From NCBI GenBank assembly GCA_963731125.1, contig CAVSVP010000007.1, forward strand, positions 62,001-126,000: a DNA stretch of 64,000 nt, in the 5' to 3' direction. Source of the stretch: CAVSVP01 sp963731125. GTDB taxonomy: Bacteria; Pseudomonadota; Gammaproteobacteria; Competibacterales; Competibacteraceae. A model generated the notes under the pieces. That model was given only the letters and a program-made list of their open reading frames with translations, searched no databases and was not told the DNA's origin. Each line of letters starts with the position of its first letter. The stretch's first letter is position 1. A program made the translations under genes and the position numbers. This document shows, piece by piece, positions 8,771-17,181 of this stretch.

Positions 8771-10531
8771 ATGAGCAGATCTGCGACTGGCTGGCGTCGA
8801 TGGGGACATGGTCTCCGCGTCGAGTGGAATAGCCTTTGGGTCTTGGCCCTGGTGGCCTGCCTCACCTTCGGCGGTGCCCAAGCCGCCGATAAGGGGCCGC
8901 TGAAATACGCGGAAGGCCAGTACGACACCGCGAGCAGCGTCTACACGGTCGTCAGGGGCGATGACCTGGCCGGGATTGCCGAACGCTTCGGCGTCACGGT
9001 GGGCGAGCTGAAAGAGCAGAACAAGCTCGCCTCGGACCGGATCGAGATCGGCCAGAAGCTGGTCATCGCCGCCAGCACATCGGTCGCCCCCGCGGTGCCC
9101 CAGTACAAGATGACGACGCCCATCGCGCCCGGCATCGCCACGCCGGACAAACTCGAAACCTCCATCGGCACACTGCACCTGTCCGACGGCTACCCGTCCG
9201 CCGACACCGTCGAGAAGATCTATGACAACCTGGATCGATCGCGCGCCCTTCAGGCCTACCTGTTGGCCATCCCGATTGTGAACCAGGCCGGCATGCGCGA
9301 CTCGCTGCGTCAATTCGGACCGGATAACCAGACGGATGTGATCTGGGAAAACCTGGTTGATTCGAAGACGGTGGAGCTGACGGCGAACGACAACACCATC
9401 TACAACTTCATTTGGATCGACACACACAAGGGACCGGTGGTTATCGAGGTTCCGCCCATGTCTCTGGGTGCGATTGATGACTTTTGGTATCGCTGGGTCA
9501 CCGACATCGGCATCACCGGCCCCGACAAGGGGAAGGGCGGCAAATATCTCGTACTGCCTCCCGGCTACACCGGCGAAGTCCCCGACGGCTATTTCGTGGT
9601 GCGCCCGAGCACCTACGGAAACTGGGCGCCCTTCCGAACCTTTCTCGTCGATGGCTCGACCAAGCCCGGCGTCGAGTCGGTCAAGAAGCATCTAAAGATC
9701 TATCCGCTCGCCGATGCGGCCAATCCACACCCGACAAAGTTCGTCAATGCCTCCGGCATCCCGTCGAATTTCGTCGCGCCCAGCGACTACACGTTCTGGG
9801 ACCTGTTGAATCAAGTGATCCAGGAGGAGCCGAGCGAGGGCTCCGATCCGACGACGCTGGGCCTGTTTGCCTCGATTGGCATCCAGAAGGACAAGCCCTT
9901 CAATCCCGATGCCCGCATGAAGAAGATTTTAGAGGATGCCGCGAATATCGGCGTGGTGACCGCGCGAACCATCGCCTTCAAGATTCGCGAGAAGAATGCC
10001 TACTATTATCCGGACAGCACCTGGCGTCTGCCCTTCTTCGGCGGCTACAAGTTTGAAGTCGCGTCGGGTGTAAGCAACCTGGACGGGGCCATCGCCTTCT
10101 ACTACTTTGCCACCGGCGTGACGCCCGCGATGGAAGAGAAAATGGTCGGTCGGGGGTCACAGTACCCCTGGTCCGTCCAGGACTCGAACGGCAACCCGTT
10201 CGACGGCGCCAAGACCTACAAGCTGCATCTGCCGCCGAACATTCCGGTCAAGGACTTCTGGTCGGTCATCGTCTACGACAACCAGTCGCGCTCGATGCTG
10301 CAGACCGATCAGCAGGCCCCGAGCGTGAGCAGTCAGAACAAGGGGGTCAAGATCAATGCCGACGGCTCGGTGGACGTCTATTTCGGCCCCAAAGCCCCGG
10401 CGGGCATGGAGAACAACTGGGTGCAGACGATTCCCGACAAGGGCTGGTTCATGATCCTGCGCCTCTACGGCCCGCTGGAGCCCTGGTTCAACAAGACCTG
10501 GCGGCCGGGGGAGATCGAACCCCAGCCTTGA
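8771..10531 (+). CDS. Exported LysM protein with DUF1254 and DUF1214 domains
   Basis: 586 residues from ATG 8771, preceded by GGAGG 8 bp upstream; an earlier in-frame codon at 8753 lacks a site. Signal segment ends GGAQA-AD (about residue 38 from this start). A LysM domain follows (VVRGDDLAGIAERFG ... GQKLVIA) that is nearly the same as the one in the sulfatase. Then come DUF1254 (PF06863, about residues 110-290) and DUF1214 (PF06742, about 440-580: PFDGAKTYKLHLPPNIPVKD, then FMILRLYGPLEPWF). The DUF1254/1214 family is widespread, exported and of unknown activity. Its position between secreted proteins and a FadL-type porin argues for a periplasmic role on the same substrate class. Confidence 0.85.
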   Translation: MSRSATGWRRWGHGLRVEWNSLWVLALVACLTFGGAQAADKGPLKYAEGQYDTASSVYTVVRGDDLAGIAERFGVTVGELKEQNKLASDRIEIGQKLVIAASTSVAPAVPQYKMTTPIAPGIATPDKLETSIGTLHLSDGYPSADTVEKIYDNLDRSRALQAYLLAIPIVNQAGMRDSLRQFGPDNQTDVIWENLVDSKTVELTANDNTIYNFIWIDTHKGPVVIEVPPMSLGAIDDFWYRWVTDIGITGPDKGKGGKYLVLPPGYTGEVPDGYFVVRPSTYGNWAPFRTFLVDGSTKPGVESVKKHLKIYPLADAANPHPTKFVNASGIPSNFVAPSDYTFWDLLNQVIQEEPSEGSDPTTLGLFASIGIQKDKPFNPDARMKKILEDAANIGVVTARTIAFKIREKNAYYYPDSTWRLPFFGGYKFEVASGVSNLDGAIAFYYFATGVTPAMEEKMVGRGSQYPWSVQDSNGNPFDGAKTYKLHLPPNIPVKDFWSVIVYDNQSRSMLQTDQQAPSVSSQNKGVKINADGSVDVYFGPKAPAGMENNWVQTIPDKGWFMILRLYGPLEPWFNKTWRPGEIEPQP

Positions 10532-10619
10532 CGGCTCGACGCAGCATCCCAGGGCATTTCGGTTACCGTGCTGAGGCGACCGACGGCGCGACGAAAGCAG
10601 GTACAGGGCGTAGTAAACG

Positions 10620-10645
10620 CCCGGCGGGATTCATTGACCGCCGGG
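10620..10645 (+). terminator. Intergenic hairpin after the DUF1254 gene
   Basis: CCCGGCGG at 10620-10627 and CCGCCGGG at 10638-10645 form a perfect 8-bp stem with a 10-nt loop. No T run follows, so it may attenuate or stabilise mRNA rather than terminate. Confidence 0.4.
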
Positions 10646-10679
10646 TTCACAAATCACCTCATACGAGAGAGGCCGACGA

Positions 10680-11213
10680 ATGACGACGAGACGTAATTTC
10701 ATAGCCACCACGGCGTTGATGGCAGCGACTGCCTCGCTGACATCCAGTTTGTCCCTGGCACAGGACAAGGAAGACAAGGTTCAGCTCATGTTTGTGCAGA
10801 CGGCTGACGATCTGAAGGTCAACGACGAGACGTTGCGCCTTGTCAACGTCGGCAAGCAGACGTTGTATTTCTCGGATCGCCCGAAACGTATCGCCGGGCA
10901 TCTTACGATGCAGGCGTATATGGATGAATGGAAGGCGGGCGAAGGCCCGGATAATTTCGCCAATGACCCGCCTAACGCCACGCTTTCAGTTTATGAGTCT
11001 GGGAGTGCGGAAAACACGCTCACCGTAGTAGAGATCAGTCACCCGGTCATTGACGGGAACGACCTTATTTACCAATATAAGCTAATCGAGGGCACAATGC
11101 CCAAGGCGGGCGGAGTAACCGCTTTGTTCATCGATTGGATTGGTGTGGGCGGCGGCGTCGGCCCCGGTTTTCACGGTGTCGGGGTTGGTGCGCGCGGAGT
11201 CGGCTTTCGTTAG
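10680..11213 (+). CDS. Tat-exported protein of unknown function
   Basis: 177 residues. The N-terminus has the twin-arginine motif TTRRNFIATTA followed by a hydrophobic segment and a probable cleavage site near SLAQ-DK, so it should be exported folded by the Tat system. The mature domain carries no cofactor motif that I can see; it has an alternating beta pattern (VQLMFVQTADDLKVND, then TLYFSDRPKRIAGHLTM) and ends in a glycine-rich tail. Proteins with this pattern occur next to DUF1254 genes, and I place it in the same envelope operon. AGAGG lies 8 bp before the ATG. Confidence 0.75.
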   Translation: MTTRRNFIATTALMAATASLTSSLSLAQDKEDKVQLMFVQTADDLKVNDETLRLVNVGKQTLYFSDRPKRIAGHLTMQAYMDEWKAGEGPDNFANDPPNATLSVYESGSAENTLTVVEISHPVIDGNDLIYQYKLIEGTMPKAGGVTALFIDWIGVGGGVGPGFHGVGVGARGVGFR

Positions 11214-11319
11214 GCGTGATTCCAGACGACGACCCGCAGCTTGCGCTTTGGGATATTGAGCAGCATTGGATTATCCCAATCACGGTTCATGACAACCAGT
11301 CAGAAGGAGATCGAGGACT

Positions 11320-12580
11320 TTGTACAACGTTGGCATTGCACTACTACTGGGAATATTTACCTCAACGGCCTGGGCCGGTGGACTCTGGTTGTATGAAATG
11401 GGTACTCCGGATCTTGGCACCGCCGCTGCTGGCCGGGCGGCGCTGGCTAGTGACCCCTCCACGGCGTTCGGTAACCCAGCCGGAATGACCCGGTTGCAGG
11501 GCTCCCAACTTCTGATTGGTTTTCAACCCGCTTTCAGCTCGATTGAGTTCGACCCAGGCTCCGGCACGACAGTGGCGGGAAGCAATAGCGGTAATACCGG
11601 TGGCTTTCTCCCCGGCCTCAGCAGTTTCTTCGTTTATAGCGCTACGCCAGACATTAAGCTGGGGTTGTCTTTGGTGTCTTATGCCGGTGGCTTACTTGAC
11701 TACGAAGACAACTGGGTTGGGCGCTATTACACACAAGAATCCGACCTGCTGACGGCAGCCGTCAACCCGGTGATAGCCTACCGGGTCAACGATTGGTTCT
11801 CAGTAGGCGGTGGCCCCAGCCTGGTTTATGGATACCTCAAGGATAAAGCGGCCGTCAACAACGTGTTGGATCGGTTTCCGGATGGCCAGCTCAAATTTGA
11901 AGACAGCGACGTAGGCTACGGTGGCAATATAGGAATCCTGCTTGAACCAAGACCGGACATTCGCTTTGGAATTACCTATATTACAAAGATGGATCTCGAC
12001 TTTAAGGACACCCTCGAACTGAAAGACATCGGGCCCGGGTTAACCGCGATTCTGAATCGCAGAGGCCTGTTTGATAGCAAGGTGGAGATAGGATTGACTT
12101 CTCCCCCAACAGGTCATGGCCAGCGGCTACTATGAAGTGACCGACAGGTTGGCGCTCATGGGCAATGTTGGCTGGCAAAACTGGGAAGAGTTTGGCGAGC
12201 CGGAACTGAGCATCAATTCCACCGAGACAACCAGCTTCACCGCCGACCTGGATTACAAGGACACCTGGCACTTGGCGGTCGGTGGTCAATACCGCTATAC
12301 GGATCGATGGCTGTTCTCCGCCGGCTTTGCCTACGACAGCTCACCGATGTCAACCTCAGAGCGTTCACCGGCCCTGCCGTTGGATCGACAGCTTCGCTTT
12401 GGCACCGGGGTGCAATACCGGTGGAAGGAGAATCTTACCGTCGGTGCTGCGTATGAATTCCTGGATCTCGGCGACGCCGATATTGACAGAAGAAAAGGGC
12501 CTTTGGCCGGCACCTTGCAAGGTGATTACAAAAGCAATCACGTTAATTTCTTCGCTGTTAATGTGGACTGGAAATTTTGA
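11320..12580 (+). pseudogene. OmpP1/FadL-type outer-membrane transporter, frameshifted
   Basis: Begins with TTG at 11320 (AGGAG 9 bp upstream) and a signal peptide ending WAGG. The early ASDPSTAFGNPAGMTRL stretch is the family hallmark, and the C-terminal part (12116-12580) ends with aromatic Phe (VNVDWKF) as outer-membrane barrels do. FadL-type barrels import long-chain fatty acids and other hydrophobic compounds. The frame breaks at the five-C run 12103-12107: removing one C joins the first 260 residues to the second part in a continuous barrel of about 420 residues. This may be a real inactivation, phase variation or a sequencing error. It belongs to the envelope block and would be its outer-membrane channel. 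Confidence 0.8.
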
Positions 12581-12696
12581 CTATTGCCTGCAAACGCTGT
12601 GTCTTGTTGCCCGGACATGACATATACAACGATTCGTAACCTGGAGCACGTGTTAAACAATTCAAGCCGTTGATTAAATATAACTTTTCCTTTTAA

Positions 12697-12842
12697 AGGC
12701 GATTTCTTGATAAAGAATCTACTCGTAGCCTGGATGAAGTGAAACGGAATCCAGGATCGAAATGCCTACAGACCCCGGATTTCCCTGCGCTCCATCCAGG
12801 CTCCATCCAGGCTACAAACAGGTGAATTCTTTCCTGGAAATT
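12697..12842. repeat. Dispersed intergenic palindromic repeat, copy 1
   Basis: Starts with GGCGATTTCTTGA and contains GTAGCCTGGATGAAG followed some 70 bp later by CATCCAGGCTAC, so it can fold into a long imperfect hairpin; part of the right arm is doubled. A second copy lies at 39062-39182 with the same order of blocks and the same closing TTTCCTGGAAA. It occupies the gap 12581-12900, in which I see no gene. Confidence 0.65.
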
Positions 12843-12900
12843 ATCTAAGTCGTAGAGATTGGTTGCACCACTTCTGTCACATAATCCATGAGGAGAGAGC

Positions 12901-12981
12901 CGTGAGCAAACGTTCTTACCTGTTCGCATTGGTGCCCCTGTTCCTTTTCGTTGGCATCGCTAGCGCCCAAGAAGATTATCC
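12901..12981 (+). pseudogene. 5' end of a secreted-protein gene cut by IS1
   Basis: A GTG with a GAGGAG site upstream opens a frame encoding a classical signal peptide (SKRSYLFALVPLFLFVGIA, then SAQEDYP) that is interrupted after 27 codons by the IS1 end at 12982. What the mature protein was cannot be read here. The DUF2092-like C-terminal fragment at 14984-15145, on the other side of the inserted elements and in the same orientation, may be its other end. Confidence 0.6.
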
Positions 12982-13885
12982 GGTAGTGTTTTAGCTTTGT
13001 TGTTTTTATAAAATAATCAACTATCATATTTTGAATTCAAGATGTCAAGTTAGCAGAATTTAAACTCAGAAATTTATTACGGTATTAGAACCAATTAAAT
13101 GCCCAAGTTGCGGTGGTATCGATGTTGGTAAACATGGAAAAACGACCAATGGAAAACAACGCTTTCTTTGCAAAGAAAGCGACTGCGAAGAAAAGACATT
13201 TATTCGAGATTATTCAGAGAAAGGTCGCTTGCCAGAAGTCAAGCGAAAAATCATTGAGATGGCCGTAAACGGGAGCGGCATTCGTGAGACGGCCCGGGTA
13301 TTGGATATAAGTACAGCGACGGTAATTAATGAATTAAAAAAAAGGAACCTGAATTGCAATCGGTGAATCAGGCCATTTTAGATATACACTCGCCTGAGCA
13401 GATTGTTGTGGATATTATAAAAATAGATGAAAATAATGAGGTTAATGATCAAGAAATAGAGGTTGAAATGGATGAAATGTGGAGTTATGTGGGAAGTAAA
13501 GCGAATCAAAGATGGCTATGGCATGCCATAGATCGAGCCACTGGCGACGTGCTGGCTTATGTATTCGGGCGCCGCAAGGATGAGGTCTTTCTTAAATTAA
13601 AGGATTTATTGGAACCGTTTGGAATCACCCGTTTTTACACCGACGATTGGGGTTCTTATGGGCGTTATCTAGATCCTGAAAAGCATGTTATCGGGAAACG
13701 GAACACGCAGAAGATAGAGCGGAAACATTTAACGCTACGTACCCGTATTAAGCGGCTCGTCCGCAAAACCATTTGCTTCTCGAAATCAAAACAAATGCCC
13801 GATATCGTCATCGGGTTGTTTGTGAATCGTTATGAGTTTGGCATCCCTATTTAAAATCTATAAACAACAAAGTTAAAACACTACC
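12982..13885 (+). mobile_element. IS1-family element, copy A (904 bp)
   Basis: Bounded by inverted repeats beginning GGTAGTGTTTTA(G/A)CTTTGTTG (21 bp, one difference). It is almost identical over its whole length to copy B at 34619-35523, the main differences being one A fewer in the A run near 13336 and an ATG-to-ACG change at the transposase start. The 8-9 bp on the two sides do not match each other, so no target duplication is visible; adjacent deletion or recombination is likely. Confidence 0.85.
13079..13854 (+). pseudogene. IS1-family transposase, inactivated copy
   Basis: Same product as the intact copy at 34716-35492: N-terminal InsA-like zinc finger (CPSCGGIDVGKHG), helix-turn-helix, and the InsB-like DDE domain (DEMWSYVG, TDDWGSYGRY, KIERKHLTLRTR). 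Here the start codon is ACG, and the A run at 13336-13343 has 8 instead of 9 A, so the InsA-like and DDE parts are in different frames; the DDE part alone is open from 13354. Classical IS1 makes its transposase by -1 frameshifting on an A run, so the 8-A form might still give some fusion, but without a start it should be silent. Confidence 0.8.
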
Positions 13886-13890
13886 GGTAT

Positions 13891-14982
13891 GTGTTCTGTG
13901 GTAAGACACCAGCGTCACGCAAGCAAGGGCTGCGTTGTCGGCGGGTTCGCCTCAAGGCGAACGGCGCGGTGTTTACGGTAGCCCCGGCGTTTATCATGCC
14001 TTATATGACGGCAGCGGTGACGGAGGTGGAAAAGGGCTTGTTCTTAATGCGTTTTCATGTCCCGTGCTGGGCCCTAGCCTACGTGTTTGGACGCAATGCG
14101 ATGTACTGGTATCGGTTGCAGCAGGGGCTGGGTCGGCTGAGCGTCGTGGGTACCACCGTCAAAGCGCCCGAGCGCCTACCGCAGGACCTGGTGGCCGATG
14201 AGAAGCACAGCCGGTTAGATGGGCAAAAGATTTATATCGCCACGACCGCCGGTGCAGAGTGCATACTGGGGGCATCGGTAGTCGACACGGCCGCGGAGGC
14301 GGCGTTGACCCAAGCCTATGGGGTGTTTGCCAAGGAAGCCCGGACCCTGGATCCAACCTATGCGCCCGAGACCGTCAACACCGATGGCTGGGCGGCTACC
14401 CAAGGTGCTTGGAAGCACCTCTTTCCAAGCATCACTGTTATTCTGTGTTTTTTGCATGCGTTTCTCAAGATCCGCGACCGGGCGACCAAGGCGCTAGGTG
14501 GGTACTTCGAACAGGTCGGCAAGCGCGTCTGGCAGGCTTATCGGGCGCCGGGAAAAGCCGGTTTTGCCCAACGCCTGCGTCGGCTTCGTGAGTGGGCTGA
14601 GCGGACACTTCCCGAGTCACCGATGAAGACCAATACGCTGGATCTGTGCCGCAAGCGTGCCCAGTTCAGCCGCGGTTACGACCATGCCCGAGCCCATCGC
14701 ACCAGTAACTTGGTCGATCGGTTAATGAAGTTTCTCGATCGGGCCTGCTTTAACGCGCAGTACTTCCACGGCACCTTGGTCTCGGCCGAGTTACGGGTAC
14801 GCGCGCTGGCGTTGTTGTGGAACTTCTGTCCCTCCTCGCCGGGCACAGTGAAAAAACATCACAGCCGACAATGTCCCGCCGAACGCCTCAACGGCAAACG
14901 TTATGTCGACAATTGGTTGGAGAACTTGCTTGTCTCAGGCTCTATGAACGGCCTAGAACATCATCAACAGAATCCGTTATAA
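13891..14982 (+). pseudogene. DDE-type transposase, 5'-truncated by IS1
   Basis: About 363 residues opening directly at the IS1 border with GTG. It contains blocks typical of a poorly classified DDE transposase group: FTVAPAFIMPYMT, WALAYVFGRNAMYWYRL, VADEKHSRLDGQKIYIAT, VNTDGWAATQGAWK (catalytic Asp region), VILCFLHAFLKIRDR. The frame remains open up to the IS1 end, so the true start was probably removed. The C-terminus NWLENLLVSGSMNG looks complete. It lies between two fragments of what may be one host gene, so this element was probably the first insertion and IS1 came second. The IS family name is not certain. Confidence 0.6.
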
Positions 14983-14983
14983 A

Positions 14984-15145
14984 GAGGAGTTTTCGAACTG
15001 GCGCCTGGATGCTCCGATCCCCACGGATGCCTTCACATCGTCTCGCGCAGGCGGCGCGACGCAGATCGAATTCGCCCGCCCAGAGCCTAAATTCCCGCCG
15101 AGCACCGAACCTCCGGCGAAAGATGAATCACCCAAGACCCAATGA
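14984..15145 (+). pseudogene. C-terminal fragment of a DUF2092-like protein gene
   Basis: An open frame without a start, in phase to a TGA at 15143-15145, encodes EFSNWRLDAPIPTDAF followed by AGGATQIEFARPEP and an acidic Pro-rich tail. The W-x-L-D-x-x-I/L-P-x-x-A-F ... A-T-x-I-x-F pattern is the usual C-terminus of the DUF2092 family (periplasmic proteins related to lipoprotein carriers of the LolA fold). The start of the gene has been lost to the transposase on its left. The 21 bp ahead of the next gene and the shared direction suggest both were in one transcript. Confidence 0.55.
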
Positions 15146-15162
15146 TGAGGAGGACCTTTATT

Positions 15163-15837
15163 ATGAACAAAATTACTATTAGCTTAGCGTGTCTGTTGAT
15201 AACGGCGCTCTCCAGCGGGACTGCTGCGGCCTGGTCCCATGCGGGCCGTTGGGGCACGGCATCCGGCGGCGGTGGCTCCTGGCACGCGGAGGGCTTTCGC
15301 GGCGGCTCTGCCTCCGGTGGTGGTGGCTCGTGGAGTGCAGAAGGCTTTCGCGGCGGCTCCGCCTCCGGCGGCGAGGGCTCGTGGCACGCCCAAGGCGCGT
15401 ACGGCGGTTCTGCCTCCGGCGGCGAAGGTTCCTGGAGCGCGAGTAACCGTTACGGCACGACAGTCCACGGCGGATACGATCACTATTATGATGGAACCTA
15501 TGCAAGGTATCATCCCTATTATGGTGGAGCCTATGCGACGTATCATCCGCCGACCGTAGTGGACAGATATTACGGATCCGGGTGCTACCATTGCGGTGGT
15601 TGGTCCACCGCCGGTGCCGCTGCTGTCGGTCTAGCCGCTGGCACGGCCCTAGGCGCGGCTAGCGCCAGGGCAGCCAGTGCGAACGCCTATGCCATGGGAG
15701 GAATATACACGACATTACCGGCCGGCTGTACCCATAGTACTGTCGCGGGAGCGACCTATTATCACTGCGCCGGGGAGTGGTTTAAACCGTCCTACGGAGC
15801 AAATGGAGTTTATTACCGCGTGGTGCCCGCTCCCTGA
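15163..15837 (+). CDS. Secreted Gly/Ser-rich repeat protein
   Basis: 224 residues from ATG 15163 (AGGAGG 10 bp upstream); the earlier in-frame ATG at 15142 overlaps that ribosome site. A signal peptide ends near TAAA-WS. Residues about 35-100 are four imperfect 17-residue repeats (GGSASGGGGSWSAEGFR type), followed by Tyr/His-rich repeats (YARYHPYYGGAYATYH), a CYHCGGW segment, an Ala-rich hydrophobic stretch and a C-terminal domain ending with a Cys pair (AGCTHSTV ... YYHCAGEWFK). This layout fits an extracytoplasmic structural or surface protein; a similar gene often follows DUF2092 genes. No enzyme motif is visible. Confidence 0.75.
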   Translation: MNKITISLACLLITALSSGTAAAWSHAGRWGTASGGGGSWHAEGFRGGSASGGGGSWSAEGFRGGSASGGEGSWHAQGAYGGSASGGEGSWSASNRYGTTVHGGYDHYYDGTYARYHPYYGGAYATYHPPTVVDRYYGSGCYHCGGWSTAGAAAVGLAAGTALGAASARAASANAYAMGGIYTTLPAGCTHSTVAGATYYHCAGEWFKPSYGANGVYYRVVPAP

Positions 15838-15891
15838 GGTTTATTGAGACGGGGATTCGCCCAAAACTTAGAGCGCCCCGATTAAACTCCT

Positions 15892-16545
15892 ATGGAAACC
15901 GTCGCCTGCCCCGAATGCGATCTTCTGCAGGATCTGCCGGAACTCACTCCCGGGGACAAGGCTCGCTGTGCGCGCTGCGGCTGTACAGTTGCAATCCGGG
16001 CTGCCAGTCCAATCGATCGCCCCCTCGCGCTCACTCTCACGGCACTGATTGTCTTGATCGTCGCCAATACCGCGCCTCTGATGGGGCTGTCGGCCGTCGG
16101 GCGCCACGCGAGCACGACCATCATCGGCGGCGCGTACGAGATGTGGGTACAGGGCCAAGAGGTGACGGCCTTGATTGTCGCGTTTTGTGCGGTGATCGCG
16201 CCGGGGAGTTACCTCCTGTTTATGCTGACAGTGTTGCTCGCTGTAAAGCGATCACCCGCGCCGCGGTGGGTCGGTGAGATGCTGCATTGTGCCGACTTTA
16301 TGCGGCCCTGGTCGATGATTGAGGTGATGTTACTCGGTATCCTGGTTGCACTGATCAAGATTGCAGAGTTGGCGACGGTGGCTCCCGGCATAGGCATGTA
16401 TGCGGTAGGCGCACTCGTGCTGCTATTTCCCGCGATCATGGTCGCGTTCGACCCGCGCGAGGTCTGGAATCTGGTGGAGTGGGCGGACGACGAAGGAGCA
16501 CCGCAGGTATCTTCCGCAGTGCCTGAGACGGAGCCGACGCAATGA
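15892..16545 (+). CDS. pqiA: Paraquat-inducible protein A, first half
   Basis: 217 residues: N-terminal zinc ribbon (CPECDLLQ ... CARCGC, residues 5-39) and four membrane segments, including the PqiA signature around LIVANTAPLMGL. It equals one half of the 417-residue E. coli PqiA; the second half is the next gene, which overlaps its stop by 4 bp. PqiA is the inner-membrane part of an MCE transport system that is thought to move lipids between the two membranes together with PqiB and the lipoprotein PqiC. The split form is common outside the enterics. Confidence 0.88.
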   Translation: METVACPECDLLQDLPELTPGDKARCARCGCTVAIRAASPIDRPLALTLTALIVLIVANTAPLMGLSAVGRHASTTIIGGAYEMWVQGQEVTALIVAFCAVIAPGSYLLFMLTVLLAVKRSPAPRWVGEMLHCADFMRPWSMIEVMLLGILVALIKIAELATVAPGIGMYAVGALVLLFPAIMVAFDPREVWNLVEWADDEGAPQVSSAVPETEPTQ

Positions 16546-17180
16546 CGGTAACCGCACGCACCGCCGCCCAGGCGGGGCTCGTTTCCTGCGAGACATGCGG
16601 TTTGCTGTCGCGGCCTGCCAGTGCGGTTGATCCGGGGTACTGCCCGCGCTGCGGCGCAGAGCTAGAGCTCGCATGGCACCGCGACCAATCCATTCAGTAC
16701 ACATGGGCGCTGGTCATCGCCGCAGCGATCTGCTACATCCCCGCGAATACCCTGCCGGTGCTCAGCACGACCACACTAGGGTCTTCCGATTCCGATACCA
16801 TCATGGGTGGAGTGATTTTCCTCTACACCTCGGGATCATGGCCGCTGGCTCTCATCGTGTTGATCGCCAGCGTGATGGTCCCGCTCGGGAAGCTGATCGC
16901 GCTCACCTACCTGCTGATCACGGTGCAGCACGGTTCTCTAAAGAGCTTCCACGAGCGAATTCGGCTTTATCGCCTGGTCAGATTTATTGGCCGCTGGTCG
17001 ATGCTGGATGTTTTCGTCGACACGTTCACCGTCGCTCTCGTACAGTTGCAGCCGCTGATGTCGGTTAAGCCCGGTCCGGGAGTGCTGTTTTTCGCGGCGG
17101 TGGTTGTGCTGACGATGATTGCGGCGGAATCCTTTAATCCCCGTCTGATCGGGGATTCGGGTACAAACAGAGAAAACTGA
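16542..17180 (+). CDS. pqiA: Paraquat-inducible protein A, second half
   Basis: 212 residues with its own zinc ribbon (CETCGLL ... CPRCGAELE, residues 16-41) and four membrane segments containing CYIPANTLPVLSTT, the PqiA signature. ATGA overlap with the preceding half and a 1-bp gap to pqiB show tight translational coupling, as expected for subunits of one inner-membrane complex. The product is assumed to pair with the first half to rebuild a full PqiA. Confidence 0.88.
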   Translation: MTVTARTAAQAGLVSCETCGLLSRPASAVDPGYCPRCGAELELAWHRDQSIQYTWALVIAAAICYIPANTLPVLSTTTLGSSDSDTIMGGVIFLYTSGSWPLALIVLIASVMVPLGKLIALTYLLITVQHGSLKSFHERIRLYRLVRFIGRWSMLDVFVDTFTVALVQLQPLMSVKPGPGVLFFAAVVVLTMIAAESFNPRLIGDSGTNREN

Positions 17181-17181
17181 C

